Source: Phytohabitans maris
GTDB lineage: Bacteria > Actinomycetota > Actinomycetes > Mycobacteriales > Micromonosporaceae
DNA: 64,000 bases
Direction: 5' to 3'
Assembly: GCF_031085175.1 (NCBI RefSeq)
Contig: NZ_JAVHUY010000031.1
Coordinates: 52,851-116,850 of the forward strand
Both the position numbers and the translations under genes were made by a program. Under the pieces are notes generated by a model. The model worked only from the letters and a program-made list of their open reading frames with translations, did not search any database and was not told the origin of the DNA. Positions 57,127 to 64,000 of the stretch are shown piece by piece. Every line of letters begins with the position of its first letter. Within the stretch, counting starts at the first letter, position 1.

Positions 57127-58503
57127 TTAGCGGGCCGGGTTGAGGCCGGCGGTCGCGATGAAGACGGCGAGCGCGGCGGTCACGGCGCCGGCGGCGAAGA
57201 AGACCAGGAACGCCTCGCGGGCCGGGAAGACCGTGCCGCCCACGACCACCGTCACGGTCGCCAGCAGCGCCGTCGCCGAGGCGCTCGCCAGCGAGGTACC
57301 GATGCCGCGGGCGAGGGTGTTGAGGCTGGTGGCGGCGGCCGCCTCGTGTTCGGCGCTGACGTCGAGGATCATCGCCGGCATCGCCGCGTACGCCACGGCG
57401 GCCCCCGCCGAGGCGACCGTCGCGCCGAGCAGGACCTGCCACAGCCGCTCGGTGAGGACCATGCGGAGCAGGAAGCCGGCCGCGATGACGGCGCTGCCGT
57501 AGATGAGCGTGAGGCGGGCGCCGCGGCGGGAGATGAGGCGGGCGGAGACCGGTGACAGCACCAGCATCGTGATGCCGCCGGGGAGCATGCAGAGGCCGCC
57601 GACGACGGCGGAGACGCCGAAGCCGTACCCGGTCTCGAAGGGTGCCTCCACATAGGTCGCGGTGCTGAGGAAGTTGACGTACAGGGCGAAGCCGACCAGC
57701 ACGGAGACCACGTTGGTGAGCAGGATCGGGCGGCGGCGGACCGCGCGGATGTCGACGAGCGGCGAGTGGCGCAGCAGCTGGTACCGGACGAAGAGCACCG
57801 AGCTCACCGCGAAGAGCGCGCCGAGGCCGAGCGTGCGGGCGCTCGTCCAGCCCCAGGTGCCACCGTTGGCGAGGGGGAGCATCAGCGCGCAGAGCACCAC
57901 CGCGAGCAGCACCGCGCCCGGTACGTCCACCCGGCCGCCGCCGCCCGGCGGTGCCGGTACCAGCGTCAGGACCGCCACGGCGGCGAGCACGCCGGCGGCG
58001 GCGCAGGCCCAGAAGAGCAGGCGGAAGTCGGCGTGCCCGACGACCAGGCCGGAGGCGGGCAGGCCGATCGCGCCGCCGATGCCGAGCGTGGCGCTCACCA
58101 GCGCGATGCCGGCGGGGCGGCGCTCGGGCGGCAGGGTGGTGCCGATGATGCTGATGCCGAGCGGGATCACCGCGGTCGCGCAGCCCTGCAGCGCCCGCCC
58201 GACGATCATCGTGGTCAGGTCGCCGGTCAGCGCGCAGAGCACCGAGCCGGCGACCAGCAGGGCGAGCGCCACCAGCAGCATCCGCCGCTTGCCGAACTGG
58301 TCGCCGAGCCGCCCCAGCAGCGGCGTGGCGATCGCGGAGGCGAGCAGGGTGGCGGTGACCAGCCAGGAGACCTCCGCGGCGGAGGCGTGCAGCAGCCCGG
58401 GCAGCAGCGGCAGCAGCGGCACGACCAGCGTGTGGACGAGCGAGACGGCGAACCCGCCGAACGCGAGCGCGGCCACCGGCAGCCACGCCCGCGCCCCGCC
58501 CAT
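57127..58503 (-). CDS. MFS transporter, DHA2-like
   Basis: 458 aa from ATG 58503. About fourteen hydrophobic segments with LALFGGFAV-type start (LPVAALAFGGFAVSLVHTLV), motif A GRLGDQFGKRRMLLVAL, RALQGCATAVIPLGISII in place of motif B and GGAIGLPASGLVVGH near motif C. The last segments include ISRRGARLTLIYGSAVIAAG. It could import or export the substrate or an intermediate of the island. Its ATG is two bases from the stop of the acyl-CoA dehydrogenase gene, so it is in that operon. Confidence 0.9.
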   Translation of the reverse strand: MGGARAWLPVAALAFGGFAVSLVHTLVVPLLPLLPGLLHASAAEVSWLVTATLLASAIATPLLGRLGDQFGKRRMLLVALALLVAGSVLCALTGDLTTMIVGRALQGCATAVIPLGISIIGTTLPPERRPAGIALVSATLGIGGAIGLPASGLVVGHADFRLLFWACAAAGVLAAVAVLTLVPAPPGGGGRVDVPGAVLLAVVLCALMLPLANGGTWGWTSARTLGLGALFAVSSVLFVRYQLLRHSPLVDIRAVRRRPILLTNVVSVLVGFALYVNFLSTATYVEAPFETGYGFGVSAVVGGLCMLPGGITMLVLSPVSARLISRRGARLTLIYGSAVIAAGFLLRMVLTERLWQVLLGATVASAGAAVAYAAMPAMILDVSAEHEAAAATSLNTLARGIGTSLASASATALLATVTVVVGGTVFPAREAFLVFFAAGAVTAALAVFIATAGLNPAR

Positions 58504-58505
58504 GC

Positions 58506-59690
58506 TCAGCGCGCCGTGCCGGCGCCCACCAGCGCCTTGCTCCCCGGCAGCACCGGGCGGGGCAGGCCCAGCACGTGCTGCGCGATGATGTTGCGGAACA
58601 CCTCGGTCGTACCGCCGTAGATGGCGGTGCCCTGGGCGAAGCGGTGCGCGTAGTCGAGGATCCCGTCCTCCCAGCACCCCTCCGTGCCCTGCGGCAGCAG
58701 CGCCTCCGGCCCGACCAGGTCGACCAGGTCGGCTGAGCCGCGGATCAGCGTCTCGGAGACGCGGACCCGACCCATCGGGCCGGGCGTGCCGAGCGCGGCC
58801 TCCACGTCGAGCGCGATCCGCCCCAGCCGCACCCGTACGGTCGGGTCGTCGATCGGGTGGGAGCCGTCCGGCCGGCGCGCCGTGCGGGCCCAGCGCACCG
58901 CCGCCGCCAGGCCGCGCCGCTGGAGCCGCGCCCAACTGGAGCCGATGTTGAGGTCGGCCAGCCCGTCGGTGTGCCCGGCGCCGAAGTGCTCCTCGTCGAG
59001 CGGCCCGCGCAGCACGGCCCACCCGCCGTTGACCGGGCCGAGCCGGTAACGGTCGGGAACGCGCACGTCGCCGTAGTACACCACGTTGGTGCGCTCGCCA
59101 CCCACGGTGTGGATCGGGCCGATCTCCACGCCCGGAGTCTCCAGCGGCAGCAGAAACATCGTCAAGCCTTTGTGTTTGGGCACACTCGGGTCGGTCCGGG
59201 TGATGAGGAAGGTGTACTGGCAGTTCTGCGCGCCGGTGGTGAAGACCTTCTGCCCGTTGACGACCCACTCGTCGCCGTCCCGCACCGCCCGGGTCTTGGC
59301 CGCGGCGATGTCGGAGCCGCCGTCCGGTTCGGTGTAGCCGAGGCAGAACCGCACGTCCCCGGCGAGCACCTTGGGGAGCAGTTCGGCGCGGAGGTCGGCG
59401 GCGGCGTACCGCTCGACGGCGGAGAGCACGAGCCGGGTGGTGCTGAGCGTGATGAGGGGCGCGTCGGCGGCCTCCAGCGCCAGCTCCAGGATGCGCAGGC
59501 GGGCGCGGTCCAGCCTCGGCACGATCCAGCCCTTGGCGCCCATCGCCTTGTGCAGCGCGAGGTTGAACCCGCTGCCGGTGCGCCGCTCCTCCGCGCGCAC
59601 CTCGTCGGTGACGTGTGCGGCGACGAACTCGCGCACCTCGGCGGCGAACGCTTCGAGCTCGTCGTCGAGCACGACGGCGGAAAAGTCCAC
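58506..59690 (-). CDS. Acyl-CoA dehydrogenase, larger subunit of a pair
   Basis: 394 aa from ATG 59690. The family order is complete: N-terminal helical domain (DELEAFAAEVREFVAAHVTD), middle domain with FCLGYTEPDGGSDIAAAKTR (FAD and substrate loop) and VVNGQKVFTTGAQNCQYTF, C-terminal domain with GTAIYGGTTEVFRNIIAQHV near the end. It carries the FAD-binding side of the pair with the 349-aa protein; such adjacent long and short subunits form alpha2beta2 enzymes in actinobacterial side-chain degradation. It should oxidise an acyl-CoA to the enoyl-CoA and pass electrons to EtfBA. Confidence 0.9.
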   Translation of the reverse strand: MDFSAVVLDDELEAFAAEVREFVAAHVTDEVRAEERRTGSGFNLALHKAMGAKGWIVPRLDRARLRILELALEAADAPLITLSTTRLVLSAVERYAAADLRAELLPKVLAGDVRFCLGYTEPDGGSDIAAAKTRAVRDGDEWVVNGQKVFTTGAQNCQYTFLITRTDPSVPKHKGLTMFLLPLETPGVEIGPIHTVGGERTNVVYYGDVRVPDRYRLGPVNGGWAVLRGPLDEEHFGAGHTDGLADLNIGSSWARLQRRGLAAAVRWARTARRPDGSHPIDDPTVRVRLGRIALDVEAALGTPGPMGRVRVSETLIRGSADLVDLVGPEALLPQGTEGCWEDGILDYAHRFAQGTAIYGGTTEVFRNIIAQHVLGLPRPVLPGSKALVGAGTAR

Positions 59691-59699
59691 AGTGTCTCC

Positions 59700-60749
59700 T
59701 CAGTGTACGGTGGCGGCCAGCCGGTCGCCGATGGCCAGGAGCTCGGCGCGGGGGTCGCCGGCGAGGACGCTCCACCCCTTGGCGCGCCGGAAGTGGAGCG
59801 TGACGTCGGACTCCAGCGTGAAGCCGAATCCGCCCTGCACGTGCAGCCCGACCGCGGCCGCGGTGGTGGCCGCCCGGGCCGCCTCGGCGAACGCCATCGG
59901 CACCAGCTCCGGCCGGGCGTCCGGCTCGTGCTCCAGAAACCAGGCCGCCTTGCGGGTCAGGTTGCGGGCGCCGGCGACGGCGATCTCCACATCGGCGAGC
60001 GGGTGGGCGACGCCCTGCAACGAGCCGATGGGGACGCCCATCGTGTACCGCGTCTTGGTGAACTCGGCGCCCAGCCGCTTCACCGCGTCGGCGAGGCCGG
60101 CCAGCGCGCCGGCGGTGAGCACCTTCCACTCGGCCAGCGCCCGCCGGTACGCGCCGCGGGCCGCGTCGCCGGTGGCGAGCACCTGGCGGCTCGGGCCGGA
60201 CAGGTCCCACCAGGCCAGCGGTGCGGTCCCCTGGTTGGGCGCCAGCCGCGGCGGCTCGGCGGCGGTGACGAGTACGAGGTCGTCGCCGGCGAGGCCGACC
60301 ACCGCCCGGGCGACCGCGCCGCCCGGTACGAGCTGCGGGGCGCCGGGCCGCACCGGGTGCAGGGCGAGCGTGGTCAGCTCGGTGCCCTCGGCGTTTCCGG
60401 CGAGCCAGCGCCCGGTGCCCGGTCCGGGGCAGGTGGCGAGCAGCCGGGCGGTCACCGCCGCTTCGACCAGCGGCACCGGGGCGAGCGCTCGGCCGTACTC
60501 CTCGGCGACCAGGAGCAGGTCGACGAGGGTGGCGCCGTCGCCGCCGGCCGGCTCGGGCAGCGCCATGGAGACCGCGCCGAGCTTGGCCAGCTGGTGCCAG
60601 AGCGCCTCGTCGTGGCCGAGCGGCTCGGCGGCCCGCACCCTGGTCGTCGGGCACTCCTGGCCGAAGAACTCGGCGAAGGCCTGCCGCACGGCCTCCTGGT
60701 CGTCGCTCAGGCTGTAGTCGTTGCGCCGCAGCTCGAATGATTGTTCCAT
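59700..60749 (-). CDS. Acyl-CoA dehydrogenase, shorter partner subunit
   Basis: 349 aa from ATG 60749. It has the helical N-terminal domain (SLSDDQEAVRQAFAEFFGQE), a degenerate middle domain without the usual TEPxxGSD loop, and a C-terminal domain with AEFTKTRYTMGVPIGSLQGV, LHVQGGFGFTLESDVTLHFR and RAKGW. This is the pattern of the beta-like subunit in two-gene acyl-CoA dehydrogenases such as FadE28/29 types. It is nine bases from the larger subunit. The start codon lies inside a weak match of the island motif (60745-60760). Confidence 0.88.
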   Translation of the reverse strand: MEQSFELRRNDYSLSDDQEAVRQAFAEFFGQECPTTRVRAAEPLGHDEALWHQLAKLGAVSMALPEPAGGDGATLVDLLLVAEEYGRALAPVPLVEAAVTARLLATCPGPGTGRWLAGNAEGTELTTLALHPVRPGAPQLVPGGAVARAVVGLAGDDLVLVTAAEPPRLAPNQGTAPLAWWDLSGPSRQVLATGDAARGAYRRALAEWKVLTAGALAGLADAVKRLGAEFTKTRYTMGVPIGSLQGVAHPLADVEIAVAGARNLTRKAAWFLEHEPDARPELVPMAFAEAARAATTAAAVGLHVQGGFGFTLESDVTLHFRRAKGWSVLAGDPRAELLAIGDRLAATVH

Positions 60750-60779
60750 AGTTTCCCAACTTTCTACTCGGGAGCCGGG

Positions 60780-62108
60780 TCAGTCAAGCCGCTCCACGAA
60801 GGCCTTCAGCTGGCGCAGGTTGCGGCATTCGAAGACGCCGTCGCAGTGGGCGGCGTACTGGCCGATGACGGAGTCGCCGTCGTCCCAGGCGGTCTCCGGC
60901 TCGGGGTTGAGCCAGTAGAGGTGGCGGGCCCGGGCGGCCACGGCGGCGAGGCTCTCCACGCGCGGCGCGTGGTAGTTGTTGCGGGCGTCGCCGAGCACGA
61001 TGACGGTGCTGCGGCTCTTCACCTGCGGCCCCCACCGCTCGGCGAAGGTGGCGAGCGCGTGCCCGTAGTCCGAGCGCCCGTCCAGCCAGACCGCCGACGA
61101 GCCGCCGTTGAGCGTACGGGTCACCTCGGTCAGGTCCTCGGCGGTGCGCAGCAGGTCGGTGATCTCCTCCACCCCGTCGACGAAGACGAAGCTGCGCACC
61201 TTCGCGAACTCGGAGCGGAGCGCGTCGACCAGCTGGAGCGTGAACGCCGCGAACGCGGAGACCGACCCCGAGATGTCGGCGACCACCATCAGCTCCGGGC
61301 GGGCCGGATGCGGCCGCCGGAAGACCGGCTCCATCGGGGTACCGCCGGTGGACATCGACCGCCGCGCGGTCCGCCGGAAGTCGAGTGGCCCGGTCCGGTG
61401 GCCGCGCCGGCGGCGGGCGAGGCGGGCGCTGAGCTTGCGGGCCAGCGGCCGTACCGTGTCGCGCAGCGCGGCCACCTCCGCCCGGGAGGCGCGCAGGAAG
61501 TCGACGTCTTCGGGCAGCGGCCGCCGCAGCGTGCGGGCGACCGCCTCGGCACCCCGGTCGGCGACCAGCCGGCGGCGGATCTCGTCCTCCACCTCGGTGC
61601 GAAACTCCGCTGTCCGCGCGGTGTACTCCTCGGCGGCCAGCCGCGCGTCCAGCGGGCTCGCGCCCGCGCTCGCCTCCGCCACGAGCCGGTCGCGCAGGCC
61701 GTCCAGGTCGACCTGCCGCAGCGTCTTGACCAGATAGAACGTGCCGGCGACCGGGCGGCCCGGCTCCATCCCCGCGTACCGGGTGACCAGCTGGGCGGCG
61801 AGCGCGCGGAGGGTGAGCCGGTCGCGGTCGCGCAGCGCCCGGTGCAGCAGGCCGTCGAGGGAGTCCGCGTCCAGCCCGTCGAAGCCGGGCGCCGGCCCGG
61901 CCGTGAAGTAGAGCCCGAACACCGTCTCGAACGCGGCCACATGGTCCTGGCTCTTCACTAGCGTGGCGGCGAGCGCGGCCCGCACCGCCGGCCGGTCGGT
62001 GACGGGCACGTGCCCGAGCGCCCGGGCCGCGTCGATGTGCTCGGTCGGCGAGACCGGGATGCCGACGGCGCGCAGCTCGCGTACGAGGCCGGCGAGGAGG
62101 TCAAGCAT
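60780..62108 (-). CDS. VWA-containing CoxE-like protein
   Basis: 442 aa from ATG 62108, overlapping the hydrolase gene by eight bases. The N-terminal region (LLAGLVRELRAVGIPVSPTE, then HIDAARALG) is CoxE-like, and the von Willebrand factor A domain (about 255-440) has the metal-site motif VADISGSVSAF (DxSxS) and a later Asp in VIVLGDARNNYHAPR. CoxE-like proteins pair with MoxR AAA+ ATPases to insert cofactors or activate partner enzymes. The MoxR gene is two genes upstream in the same unit, so the pair probably matures an oxidoreductase of the island. Confidence 0.85.
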   Translation of the reverse strand: MLDLLAGLVRELRAVGIPVSPTEHIDAARALGHVPVTDRPAVRAALAATLVKSQDHVAAFETVFGLYFTAGPAPGFDGLDADSLDGLLHRALRDRDRLTLRALAAQLVTRYAGMEPGRPVAGTFYLVKTLRQVDLDGLRDRLVAEASAGASPLDARLAAEEYTARTAEFRTEVEDEIRRRLVADRGAEAVARTLRRPLPEDVDFLRASRAEVAALRDTVRPLARKLSARLARRRRGHRTGPLDFRRTARRSMSTGGTPMEPVFRRPHPARPELMVVADISGSVSAFAAFTLQLVDALRSEFAKVRSFVFVDGVEEITDLLRTAEDLTEVTRTLNGGSSAVWLDGRSDYGHALATFAERWGPQVKSRSTVIVLGDARNNYHAPRVESLAAVAARARHLYWLNPEPETAWDDGDSVIGQYAAHCDGVFECRNLRQLKAFVERLD

Positions 62109-62778
62109 CGCCGCCGCCCAGGAACCGCAGCACGGCCTCGACCGCGCGCGGGTCGGCGGTCGTGCCGTAGTGGTCGAGCCCGGGCAGCACCACGAGCCGC
62201 GCGTCCGGCAGCGCGGCGACGAGCGGGTCGGCCGGGCCGACGAAGTCGCGGTCACCGATGACGACGAGCACCGGGCAGGCGATCCGGGCCAGGGCGGCGA
62301 ACCCCAGCGGGCGCCGGGGCCGCCGGATGAACGCGGCCAGTGCGGCGGGGTCGTGCCCCAGCGCCGCTGCCATCCGCCGCAGCGGCCGGGCCACGGCGTC
62401 GTCCGGCTCGTCCGGAGCGAGCAGCGCGGCGGCGACCGCCGAGCCGTCACCCGCCGCCTCCACCATGGACGGTCCCGCGCCGAGCAGGGCCAGCCGGCGG
62501 AAGCGGTGCGGGCTCGCCGCCGCCACCGCGAGCAGCACCTCCGCGCCGGCGGAGAAGCCGATGGCGTCGACCAACCCGGCGATGTGCGCGGCCACCTGAC
62601 CGGGTACGTCCGCGTAGGCCGCCGGGTCGGTCGGCGCGCCGGGCGCGTGGCCGGGCAGCGTCAGCGGTACGGCGGTGCGCCCGTCCTCGGCGAGCAGGTC
62701 GAGCCATCCGGTCGCGCCCCAGTTGTGCGCGGGCGACGACGCGAACCCGTGCACCAGCACGACCGGTGGTGCTTTCAC
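62101..62778 (-). CDS. Alpha/beta hydrolase
   Basis: 225 aa from GTG 62778, overlapping the MoxR stop (GTGA). Oxyanion loop VVLVHGFASS near residue 7, nucleophile elbow GFSAGAEV near residue 83 (Gly-x-Ser-x-Gly), acidic residue in VIGDRDFVGPADP and catalytic His in PGLDHYGT near residue 205. All three triad members can be placed. It could be a thioesterase or ester hydrolase in the island. The gene sits between MoxR and the VWA gene, an arrangement seen with CoxE-like modules. Confidence 0.85.
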   Translation of the reverse strand: MKAPPVVLVHGFASSPAHNWGATGWLDLLAEDGRTAVPLTLPGHAPGAPTDPAAYADVPGQVAAHIAGLVDAIGFSAGAEVLLAVAAASPHRFRRLALLGAGPSMVEAAGDGSAVAAALLAPDEPDDAVARPLRRMAAALGHDPAALAAFIRRPRRPLGFAALARIACPVLVVIGDRDFVGPADPLVAALPDARLVVLPGLDHYGTTADPRAVEAVLRFLGGGDA

Positions 62779-63638
62779 GGTGCCAGCTCGCCGAGCGAAC
62801 CGGTCGCGGTGGCGATGTCGCTCTGGTACTTGAGCAGCACCTGGAGCGTCTCCTGGAGCACCCGCGGGTCGATCCCGTCGGCGCCGAGCAGCAGCAGCGT
62901 GCGGGCCCAGTCGAGCGTCTCCGAGACCGAGGGGCGCTTTTTGAGGTCGAGGCCGCGCAGCGACCGGACCACCCGGGTGAGCTGGTCGGCCAGCCGCTCG
63001 GAGAGGCCCGGCACCCGGCTGAGCACGATCTCCTTCTCCCGCTCCTGGGTCGGGTAGTCGAGGAAGAGGTACAGGCAGCGGCGCTTCAGGGCCTCGGAGA
63101 GGTCGCGGCTGCTGTTGGAGGTGAGGAACACCAGCGGTACCTGGCGGGCGGTGACCGTGCCCAGCTCGGGGATGGAGACCTGGTAGTCGGAGAGGACCTC
63201 CAGCAGCAGCGCCTCGGTCTCCACGTCGAGCCGGTCGACCTCGTCGACGAGCAGCACCACCGGATCGTCCGCGCGGATCGCCTCCAGCAGCGGCCGGGCG
63301 AGCAGGAAGCGCTCGGCGAACAGGTCGCCCTCGTCCACGCCGTCGCCGCGAGCCTGCAGGTGCAGCAGCTGCTTGCGGTAGTCCCACTCGTACAGCGCCT
63401 TGGCCTCGTCCAGCCCCTCGTAGCACTGGAGCCGGATCAGCCGGGTGCCGGTCATGCTCGCCACGCTCCGGGCCAGCTCGGTCTTGCCGGTGCCGGCCGG
63501 CCCTTCGACGAGGATCGGCTTGGCCAGCCGGTCGCCGAGGTAGACGGTGCCGGCGATGGCCGGGGTCGCCAGGTAGCCGGCGCCCTTGAGGAGCGCGGTC
63601 ACCTCTTCGATGTCGCCGAAGCGTGGGGAGCCGACCAC
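62775..63638 (-). CDS. MoxR-family AAA+ ATPase
   Basis: 287 aa from ATG 63638. Walker A ILVEGPAGTGKTELARS (G46-T53), Walker B VVLLVDEVDRLDVETEALLL, sensor 1 in PLVFLTSNSSRDLSEALKRR and Arg-finger region CLYLFLDYPTQEREKEIV, all as in MoxR. It starts the minus-strand unit that includes hydrolase and VWA genes. MoxR proteins act as chaperones of metallo- or flavoenzymes with VWA partners. The divergent region 63639-63730 before it holds several AGTTTGATG-like elements. Confidence 0.92.
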   Translation of the reverse strand: MVGSPRFGDIEEVTALLKGAGYLATPAIAGTVYLGDRLAKPILVEGPAGTGKTELARSVASMTGTRLIRLQCYEGLDEAKALYEWDYRKQLLHLQARGDGVDEGDLFAERFLLARPLLEAIRADDPVVLLVDEVDRLDVETEALLLEVLSDYQVSIPELGTVTARQVPLVFLTSNSSRDLSEALKRRCLYLFLDYPTQEREKEIVLSRVPGLSERLADQLTRVVRSLRGLDLKKRPSVSETLDWARTLLLLGADGIDPRVLQETLQVLLKYQSDIATATGSLGELAP

Positions 63639-63670
63639 GCCACCACCCCTTCCACCGATCGTTAGCTAAG

Positions 63671-63744
63671 CATCAAACTAATTCCGGACCGGCGGCCGGT
63701 CAACGCTGGCGCCGCAAACAGTTTGATGTTATGAAAACTATCGT
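63671..63744. promoter_or_regulatory. Divergent MoxR/EtfD promoter region with motif matches
   Basis: CATCAAACT (63671-63679) and its reverse complement AGTTTGATG (63720-63728) face each other, and ACGATAGTTTTCATAA, on the minus strand, covers 63729-63744 including the EtfD-like ATG. The last fits the island motif TYGATAGTTYGNNAAA except at the YG positions. Confidence 0.45.
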
Positions 63745-64000
63745 GGGCATCCGGGTCGTGACGACGTTCGTGGCAGCGGCGGTAACCGTGGTTGCGGTGG
63801 TGTTGGCTGTGCGTGCGGTGTGGCGGATGGTGGCGGTGATCCGGTTGGGTCAGCCTGATCCGTCCCGGTTTGCTGGTAAGTCGGTGCGGTTGAGGCGGAT
63901 GTTGGCGGAGACGTTCGGGCATACCCGGATGTTGAAGTGGTCGGTGGTGGGGGCGGCGCACTGGTTTGTGATGGTCGCGTTCATCGTGTTGTCGCTGCTG
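63731..64000 (+). CDS. EtfD-like membrane iron-sulfur protein, N-terminal part
   Basis: The frame opens at ATG 63731 and runs off the window after 90 codons. Membrane helix 1 is VVTTFVAAAVTVVAVVLAVR, followed by the cytoplasmic stretch VWRMVAVIRLGQPDPSRFAG and helix 2 from AAHWFVMVAFIVLSLL. The R-x-x-R-M-L-x-E-x-F-G-H-T-R-M-L-K segment and HWFVM match the start of actinobacterial (Fe-S)-binding EtfD proteins (Rv0338c type), which pass electrons from ETF to the quinone pool. The cysteine-rich part lies beyond the edge. It is divergent from the MoxR gene. Confidence 0.75.
   Translation, partial: MKTIVGIRVVTTFVAAAVTVVAVVLAVRAVWRMVAVIRLGQPDPSRFAGKSVRLRRMLAETFGHTRMLKWSVVGAAHWFVMVAFIVLSLL

Noticed and set aside
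57127..60759. A single 1210-codon frame covering the MFS gene and the region of two dehydrogenases
   Set aside because: Only the last 458 codons are protein-like; upstream of ATG 58503 the two acyl-CoA dehydrogenases use other frames.
46674..63744. KstR or KstR2 operator as the identity of the island motif
   Set aside because: The consensus lacks the symmetric AACnnGTT or AAGCAA-TTGCTT patterns of those steroid repressors.

Overview
The window is a high-GC, densely coded chromosomal segment of an actinobacterium. A Micromonosporaceae-type genome is my best guess, from the strong G/C third-position bias, frequent GTG starts, ATGA/GTGA start-stop overlaps, an EspC/WXG100-like secretion substrate, a DUF6461 protein, an EtfD-like protein and DrrAB-type transporters. 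No rRNA, tRNA, phage module or CRISPR array was seen.

Layout. 1-6.9 kb: a translationally coupled peptide-use operon (cut M19 dipeptidase, lipoprotein solute-binding protein, two ABC permeases, an M24-fold protein, an alpha/beta hydrolase, a double-domain Lrp regulator). 6.9-8.3 kb: a type VII-like secreted protein and a coupled 87-aa partner on the minus strand. 8.4-11.3 kb: a histidine kinase, a degenerate kinase-like membrane protein and a LuxR-type response regulator. 11.3-16.4 kb: ion transport and membrane genes (CNNM/CorC, AI-2E, CaCA antiporter), a HesB-like protein with a structured leader, and a STAS protein. 16.5-17.7 kb: a repeat-rich scar with a dispersed repeat, an internally deleted IS982-like element and a long palindrome. 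17.7-22.8 kb: a chimeric acyl-CoA-dehydrogenase/AraC ORF, a TetR-PlsC operon with two operators, an MBL hydrolase, a tandem-repeat tract, a membrane protein, more palindromes and a RibD-like reductase.

22.9-34.4 kb is an envelope and glycosylation block: a 1423-aa secreted propeller/DUF3616/PEGA-like protein, two further exported proteins, a polytopic membrane protein, a Gfo/Idh/MocA oxidoreductase, a GT4 glycosyltransferase, a methyltransferase and a GtrA protein. 34.5-43.4 kb holds a frameshifted DUF6461 locus, a membrane-anchored NACHT NTPase, an MFS/TetR divergent pair with two operators, and an RHH regulator-DUF4097-DrrAB operon preceded by an 11-bp-phased operator array. A homopolymer-rich tract at 43.4-43.56 kb looks like an assembly problem.

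43.6-64 kb is a CoA-thioester catabolic island: NDP-forming acyl-CoA ligase, VOC protein, MaoC pair, carboxyltransferase, 3-hydroxyacyl-CoA dehydrogenase, a CCR-like enoyl-CoA reductase with an altered CO2-pocket residue, ArsR regulator, EtfBA, two enoyl-CoA hydratases, an MFS carrier, a pair of acyl-CoA dehydrogenases, a MoxR/hydrolase/VWA module and the start of an EtfD-like membrane electron carrier. Most of its transcription units carry a shared motif near their starts, about TYGATAGTTYGNNAAA, suggesting one regulon that activates an acid, oxidises it by beta-oxidation-like steps and passes electrons through ETF and EtfD to the membrane. The substrate cannot be told from sequence.
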